Positions 57,816-64,000 of a stretch of 64,000 bases of DNA are shown here, piece after piece. This stretch comes from Volvox africanus (Eukaryota > Chlorophyta > Chlorophyceae > Chlamydomonadales > Volvocaceae): the NCBI GenBank assembly GCA_030268105.1, contig BSDZ01000008.1, positions 1-64,000 of the forward strand. Reading direction: 5' to 3'. Under the pieces are notes generated by a model, which worked only from the letters and a program-made list of their open reading frames with translations, was not told where the DNA came from and did not search any database. The position numbers were made by a program, and so were the translations under genes. Within the stretch, counting starts at the first letter, position 1; the number at the start of each line of letters is the position of its first letter.

Positions 57816-60800
57816 TCACTCCGACGTCTCGACACCCCCGGGGACGTAGTGTGTGTGCTGCAGATAGAGGAGGGGAGACACGGACAAGGACGACGACCTT
57901 GAGCTGAGGTGAACCGTGTGAATTGAGGAAACAATGAAGGGGTCCTGGCTCTTACAAGGAAATAGCACTTATGCACATGCTTATGTAACAAGGACCCAAC
58001 AACCAACACAAACACGTCGAAGCCACTCATCAGCCCGCTATGTCTCCACACATATTGGCCGCCCGGCCTTCCGTTCCCGTATCCCCAGCCACCTACCAAC
58101 AGCTCGTGGGCCTTAGGGCCGTTGGGCTCCCCGAGGAAGTCCTGGTAGGCTGTCTGGATGGCCGGGTTTTCATGACTCCTGGATCAGGAAGCAGGGTAAC
58201 CGAGGTGCACCAGGGGACATGCAAGGGACATGCTCTTTGGGTTTTCTTTGAATGAGTCAAGGGGGGCTACAGGAAGAAACCATCACTGGAGCCAGAGAGA
58301 GATGGGAGCAATTCGTCCCGGCCGCGCTGCATTTCACAAAACTTGACCAAGTTGCTCTTCGAATCAAATTCGGCCAATACGGACCTTCGGATAGTCGACC
58401 GCTCGTCGAGATTGTAGATAGCTTGCTGCCGCTTAGCCGTGATCTGTTTGTCCGAACTGCGGGGCTGGCCGCCTCCGCCAACGCAGCCAGCGGGGCAGGC
58501 CATGATCTCCACAAAGTCGTACTTGCACTCGCCACTCTGTACGCGCCGGTGGGTGAGGGGGCCATGCAGGCACTTAGTGGGCGCAATAGGTGGCACTGCT
58601 ACATTCCGTGTACCCTCGTCGCATCAAACAAAGCCGCATAAAGAACCCAAAACGGCACCTGCATCTTCGTGAGCAGTTTCTTGGCGTTGCCCAGACCGTT
58701 AGCAACGGCCACACGTAGCGTTAGACCGTTAGCCCCCTCATCGTTGGAAAAGCCCGCGCCGCCGTCCCACTTAATGGCGCCGGCGCTGGCTGCGGCCTCA
58801 TCCACGGCCTTAGCCGCCGCTCGTGCCGCCACCAGCTCTGCAAACTTCGAGCCCGCTGGCGGCACCATCTTGACCTCCGTCTCCTTGATGCCGTCCATGC
58901 CGCGGACCTCCGAGAGGTTGAGTCGGGGCAGGGGCTGCTTGGTCACCAGCTCGTACGCCTGAAGGGGCGCAGTAGCCGTGGGGCGAGCGGTTAAATGGGA
59001 CGTGGTCAAATCACGGTTTTGCTGATCCGGCTGGAAACGATGGAGTGTCGGACTGCGCTACGACGCGCTCAGTCAGAGAACACAAACGCAGTAAACGGAG
59101 GTGAAGGAGACTCGTCGCTGTTCCGCCTCTCACCGTGCGCAGCGCCGCCTCCATCACACCGCCCGTGGTACCGAAGATCACACCAGCTCCGGAGCCAGTG
59201 CCCAGCGGCTGATCCCAGTCGCCCTCAGGAAGCTCAGGCAGGTTGATATTGCGCTCCTGGAAAAGGATAGATGACACAACAGTGGAACACGCGGGACTGC
59301 CGGACTGCCACGAGAACAACCGGATGATCAGCAGTGCGTACACATCCTGAGGTGGGTGTCATGAAGCTCTGAATGCTACCCAAGGCCCGTAGGCTCCGTT
59401 TCTTACCCCGTTGGCCATGAAGGCAGCAGGTAGAGCACACCGCTCCAATATCCCCGACAGACAGACAGACAGAGAGACGGTACTGAGTTGCGGCTCACCG
59501 ACCTTAAGGATGCTCCCCAACTCGGTGGTCGTGATGACGTGGTCCACATCGCGAACGCCAGCACCGCTGGAGCAGAACCAGTCGCGATCAGCCTCGCCTG
59601 AAAGAGCAGCAGTACGGCAAGACGTTTCCGGTGAGAGGCGATGACGATATGTGAATGACATCCAGGAAGGGGAGAATTACCCCTGAGTGGAGGATTGGCA
59701 AGTGCCTGCTTCCCCCGCTCTGATGCTTCTTGCGATCAGTTACCCGCCATCATGTGGACATCTTCCCTCGTCGCGAAGGGCTAGGCACCAACGGAGTTTC
59801 TCGCAGTCGTCATCGTCATCTGCTAGGCACTCGTTCGATTCGTTGGGACTCCCACCTTGCTTGCGGACGCAGGGCATGATAGACACCATGCAGATGTCAT
59901 TCGGGGAGATGCCTCGCTTCTCAGCGAGGTAGGTCTTCACCATGGCACCCAACATCATCTGAGGGCTCTTGCACGACGAAACGTACGGGATAAGATCCGG
60001 GTACGACTTCTCCAGCAGGGCTGCATAGGCAGAGGATTCGACAATCAGAAAGGGGACTCCTTACCCCCCAACGCCGGTAACGGGATCGGGGATCAGGTAA
60101 CAAGAGGCTTCCTTGCGTCAAGACACATAGCCAGCAGGGTTACAGTCGCGGGACGCCCCCGGGACCGACACCCCTCCCCCGGACGAATCCAATCAATGCA
60201 TTATGAGGCCACGATCCAAAGGCCTAAGATGCAAAATCGATACAAGCATGTCATACATGTCAGCAGGCTCTCTCCCGTAGGAAGTCGCACTCACCAACCC
60301 ATCCGGGGCAGCAGCTGGTGAACATGGGCAGCGGCTCCTCGCCGTGAGGGTTTGCCTCCAGGGAGGACTGTAGACGGTGGATGAGCTCCGTACCCTCCTC
60401 CATGATGGTAAGATCAGCGCCGTACAGCGTGTCTGTAAAGTAATTGGGCCGGCGCTTTGCTTAGCACAGAGGTCGCTCTCAAACGTTGTCGGTTCACACC
60501 AATATGCTTGCTGTCAACCTTTGACACTTGGTAAGTAAGCACCTAGTCCAGGGGGATCAGATACAGACAGATACGATCACTGTAAGCAGGTGTTCCTTCT
60601 TGTCTTCACTTCACCGGGGAAGTACCTGCCAACCAAGTCTGTCACAAAGGCTCACCAAACACCATGTCAAAGCCAAGGCGGCGGAGAGACTCGGCCAGCT
60701 GGCCGGGGGTAGTTGCGCCAGGCGCGAGGCCGAAGCACTCAGCTATGGCCACACGAACAGCCGGAGCAACCTGTAATTCGAAGCAACGGTGTCGTCACAA

Positions 60801-61489
60801 ATGGACGCAACTTCCTGTGCCAACCCAAATACATCCCGCTTAACAGCAGACTGGCCAAGGGGCCTTTGCCTCTTGATTTTAAAGCTAAGCAATATTCAGT
60901 ACTCCTCACCTGACAAATCATCACTTTGCGCTGATCCCTTGGCTTGTCTGCGCAATAAAAAGTGGGCGTGGTTTATTACTACAAGTGTAAGGACAACTTC
61001 TAACGGTGCATGGTTAGCGGCAAGGTAACGTTTCTACCAAACATAAAACAAGTTCTTAACACTAGGAGCAGCTGTACACTAAAAGAATATTAAAGACGAG
61101 AGGGTACGCAACCGGCGAAGCCCTAAGAACAGAAAGCCATCAGGCAGATTAGCCAAACTTACCCAGCTCGTTAATTGCCTGTTTCCAATGGGGTATAGAA
61201 GCCGGACCCGCAGCTGTAGTAGCGGCGGCTGCAACAACGATGACCCGAGTCGGGTTCCCTGATGTACGTTGGAAAACCTCGTGAAGCTAAATATCAAATC
61301 GCTCACCTTCATGGACCCCATGAAAACTGCCCTAACCATACCTGCAAGCTGTGCCCTGCCAAGCGCTGAAGGCGAAGTGGAAGCACCTCTGCGAAAGTAG
61401 CAAGGAATCGGCGCCGGCTTGTAGGCGTCTTGTTGCGCAAAGACACTTGGTCTCGCTGAAACATGTGACTGAGCAATAATTGTCTGCAT
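57816..61489 (-). CDS. hydA: [FeFe]-hydrogenase HydA, chloroplast precursor (497 aa, 12 exons)
   Basis: Exons in gene order: 61489-61342, 61258-61163, 60947-60910, 60770-60656, 60432-60295, 60020-59856, 59597-59503, 59256-59134, 58958-58659, 58536-58385, 58178-58097, 57857-57816 (TGA). All 11 introns are GT-AG, phases agree, and the sum is 1,494 nt. Residues 1 to about 70 form a transit-peptide-like leader ([16 protein letters not shown], then a run of Ala/Thr). The H-cluster motifs are complete: TSCCPGW (171-177; C173 proton relay, C174 ligand), MPCVRKQ (C229), and [14 protein letters not shown] with C420 and C424. There is no N-terminal Fe-S (F-cluster) domain, as in green-algal enzymes, and the length equals that of typical algal HydA. 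It reduces protons with electrons from plastid ferredoxin under anoxia. It lies 1.8 kb downstream of hydG in the same orientation. Confidence 0.97.
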
Positions 61490-63314
61490 GGTTCTTTTGA
61501 TGGTTTAGCTCCCTATCAATTTCCGTTAGAACCTCGTTTTGAATAAAAGTAGGCTTGGTGTATGTGCTTACTTGTCAACAAAGAAGTTTATTCAGTTCAA
61601 TGGACGATTATTTGATTAAATGCATGCCTTCGGCTGAAGCCGTACCGTCACCGCTCACCGGTACACCTAGGACAATTAGGTAAGGGATTCTTATGCCTCC
61701 GGACACAATGTACCCAGCTCCGTTACTAAAATTTGGAAGCTTTAAAACTTGTCTTTATTTACGATAATGAAAATCATAACTGGTTTTTTTATCAAGACCA
61801 CTTTCAGCTCCGGGTGCTTGCCGCATCAACTGACAACTGTCATGTCGGTTTCGTGAAATCAGAGCGGCGTAGAATGCAATAGCATGACATTTATGTAACC
61901 TATCAGTTTTCATACAAAATATCCAGCAAATAGTTCGCATTCATGCTTTCATCAAAAAACAATTCCACAAACTGCAACTTTCTGATGTGCACATACTGTA
62001 TGGATCGTATAGAACGGGGCTGCCCTCAGGGGATGACAAAACTGGAATTTTTTGAATGAAGCGCAAAGAGGTGCCCAATTTCAACTTCTGAAACACTAGG
62101 CGCATTTCACCTTTCGCCCTTCGCCTCGCCTTAGGAGCCCCCGTTGGTGTGTCGTCGCTGGAATATGAGATAAGGGTTTTGTGCTACACAATACCTCCCT
62201 GAAGACAGCTTGACGTATATAAAAATCACGCTCGCCTTCAGTATCATACACGACCTATATGAGCAAGCATGCCGTTCGTGTAACGCTGCGCAAAGACCAA
62301 GCGCGAGCTTGCGCGTGGGGCATGTTGGGATGGCCATTCATGATGCATCCCAGCTGAGACTTGGGCAACGGAGATGCAGCAGAGTACGACGCAGCATGTC
62401 ATACACGATTACAGGTAGGTTTCGGCAAGAGGTAGCAGATTGCGACATCATAAGGCCAGCCCTCATGTAGCCGCAATCCTCAACATCTCGACTGTCGTTT
62501 ATTCGGGGGCCTTACACTCAGACCCTAAATGCGACAATGCGACAGATCACAAAGTAAATAAATGGACTAATGCAGACACTCACCTCGCCGTTATGATGTC
62601 GCTCACTTCGCCCTTAGGGATCTATAAAATCCGACCACCATATGCCGCCACGGGACCCTACGGCTGCTGCACCCGTCAAAAAACATTTGGGGCCGCAACA
62701 CCTACAAACCCAACCTAGGGCAACGTACAACCAACAAGGGCCTTCCGCGTGAGGCGAAGGTGACACGGCGCCACCAGGGCAGGATAATCTCTACACCTAA
62801 GGGGTCTCGCGAGGACACCAATCACCCCTCACCTCACCCTCACCCCTTTACCTGCGTGCAAGCCACATCGGCATGTGGTGGCACATGGGTGTGTCGCCAT
62901 ACGCTGCCGTATTGCGCTGCCGATGCAAACCGACTAAACCCACTTGGCACTTGGTGAACATTTAAACAACCGATAGCAATCCCAATCCCAGCTTCCAAGC
63001 ATTACCAACAGCAATTCGCCCCAATCTTGCTCAATCGGGATTGCAAGACTCCTCCCTTCATCCTAAAACTGCGATATTGGGATAAGCCCTTGTGGCGGTG
63101 GGCAGACTGCCATTGTTACTCAGGGCCCAGGCTCAACATGTGGCTGCTGACCCCCAGCACCCAGTCGCTGACTGCCGGCGCTCACAGCCAGTCCTCACTC
63201 GTGTGCACATTTGTGTGACCTCCTCCACCTTCTCCGCTCTCTGCCCACTCGCCCCACACCCTCCACCACCACACCCGCCTCTCCGCCTGATTACTTGCCA
63301 TCCCCTGTACCACT
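61490..63314. other. Intergenic: hydA promoter side and hydG 3' flank
   Basis: About 1.8 kb. Short frames (for example 62210-62470 and 62440-62718, +) have no recognisable motifs. It should contain the hydA promoter and 5' UTR near its left end and the hydG 3' UTR near its right end. No RNA gene or repeat was recognised. Confidence 0.5.
61642..61713 (-). promoter_or_regulatory. Cluster of three GTAC cores upstream of hydA
   Basis: GTAC occurs at 61642, 61661 and 61710, about 150-225 bp before the hydA ATG. GTAC is the core bound by SBP-domain factors such as CRR1, which is known to drive copper-deficiency and hypoxic induction of algal hydrogenase genes. The spacing and number are suggestive only; one GTAC per 256 bp is expected by chance. 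Confidence 0.35.
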
Positions 63315-64000
63315 TCACAGGTACACGTCGTGCTTGCCATCCTTCACCAGCTTCATTTTTCGCTCCAGGCGCTTGAGGGCCTGCGGACTGATCGGCTCAC
63401 TGGCTTGCTCGCCCATCTCCCGAGCGATGACCTCCTCCCCCTTGCGCCGCAGGTCGGGGTCGGCGTAGTCCTGCAGGTACTCTTGAAGGGTGAGCAGGGA
63501 GTTGGGGTGGCAGAAGTCGTGGATGTCTCCCGCCTTGCAGATCTTCATGAAGTCCTCGCCCGTGCGGCCCTGGCGATAGCAGGCCGTGCACCAGGACGGC
63601 ACGTAGCCCTCCGCCATGAGCCAGTCCACGATCTCGTTGGTGGGCCGGTGGTCCATCAGCGAGAACTGCCCGGCCAGCTTGCTCAGGTTGGCCTCGGTGT
63701 TGGCAGTGTGGTCCTTGTGATAGGCGCCCACGTCAGTGCGGCTGCCAGCGCTCATCTGGCTCATGCCGCACTTGAGCAGGGCGGAGCGCCTGAGGGGCCA
63801 CACGCGGCGGGGGCAGCGACCCACCACCACTCAGCTTGACCACCCGTCCACCAGCATCCCTGCATGACCCATCACGTGGCACTTCCCCTGCAGGAACAAG
63901 CACTACCAGATACATACCGATACGCATCACTTTGAACTCACTCTACCGCTACCCCATCCACCCCACCGCACCGGTCAGCCCCGTTTGGACTTACATTTCG
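63315..64000 (-). CDS. hydG: HydG, [FeFe]-hydrogenase maturase (3' end, partial)
   Basis: The last exon is 63789-63315 (157 codons plus TGA). The preceding intron runs 63994-63790 (gtaagt to ctcag), and six bases of the previous exon lie at 64000-63995; joined, they read EMRSALLKCGMSQMSAGSRT. This is the C-terminal part of the radical-SAM tyrosine lyase HydG, which makes CO and cyanide ligands for the H-cluster. The auxiliary-cluster motif CX2CX22C is intact (from CTACYRQGRTG to DIHDFC), followed by PNSLLTLQEYLQDYA and the C-terminus KHDVYL. The radical-SAM CX3CX2C part is beyond the window. It is encoded upstream of hydA on the same strand, which suggests co-expression in anaerobic metabolism. 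Confidence 0.97.

Noticed and set aside
58257..58586. Plus- and minus-strand frames overlapping hydA exons, such as 58669-58962 and 59857-60321 (+)
   Set aside because: They are shadows of the GC-rich hydA exons; the exon chain on the minus strand explains the region.
63330..63839. 169-codon plus-strand frame opposite hydG
   Set aside because: It is antisense to the strongly conserved HydG C-terminal exon, and its similarity is only composition.

Overview
The window looks like nuclear DNA from a chlorophyte green alga, most likely Chlamydomonadales. The evidence is short GT-AG introns, telomere-type CCCTAAAA/CCCTAAA tracts, a TGTAA polyadenylation motif, a PAT/DIRS-type retroelement, and two anaerobic hydrogen-metabolism genes of green-algal type. 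These are an [FeFe]-hydrogenase without the N-terminal ferredoxin-like domain and the HydG maturase. Base composition is moderate rather than very GC-rich. The species cannot be named from the sequence.

Layout. 1-28.3 kb is subtelomere-like: about 88 copies of a 160-bp satellite with higher-order structure, then minisatellites of 76/81, about 30, 16 and 31 bp, microsatellites, and three near-identical copies of a 1-1.3 kb gene-like block. Two telomere-type tracts, both in the orientation expected for a left chromosome end, sit exactly at junctions where neighbouring sequences are cut off.

28.3-47.6 kb is a four-level nest of transposons. A degenerate Ty3/gypsy element (D) was invaded by a second gypsy element (A). 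A was split by a CACTA DNA transposon (B; TSD AAC, CACTA termini, subterminal GCGTTAG repeats). B was itself invaded by a nearly intact chromodomain-type gypsy element (C; 825-bp LTRs, TSD AACGT). In C and A, gag and pol are in the same frame and separated by one UAG codon, which suggests stop-codon readthrough. A LINE fragment with an APE endonuclease follows at 47.6-48.9 kb.

49-54 kb holds a tentative small host gene and a tyrosine-recombinase retroelement. That element has PAT-type split direct repeats, but its 5' coding half is replaced by a 255-bp-arm palindrome.

54-64 kb is the gene-bearing host region: a four-exon, four-helix membrane protein of 167 aa (+); a complete 12-exon hydA of 497 aa (-), reconstructed here with every intron GT-AG and all H-cluster cysteines present; and the 3' end of hydG (-), which runs off the right edge. 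hydA and hydG lie head-to-tail 1.8 kb apart, so an enzyme and one of its H-cluster maturases are physical neighbours.
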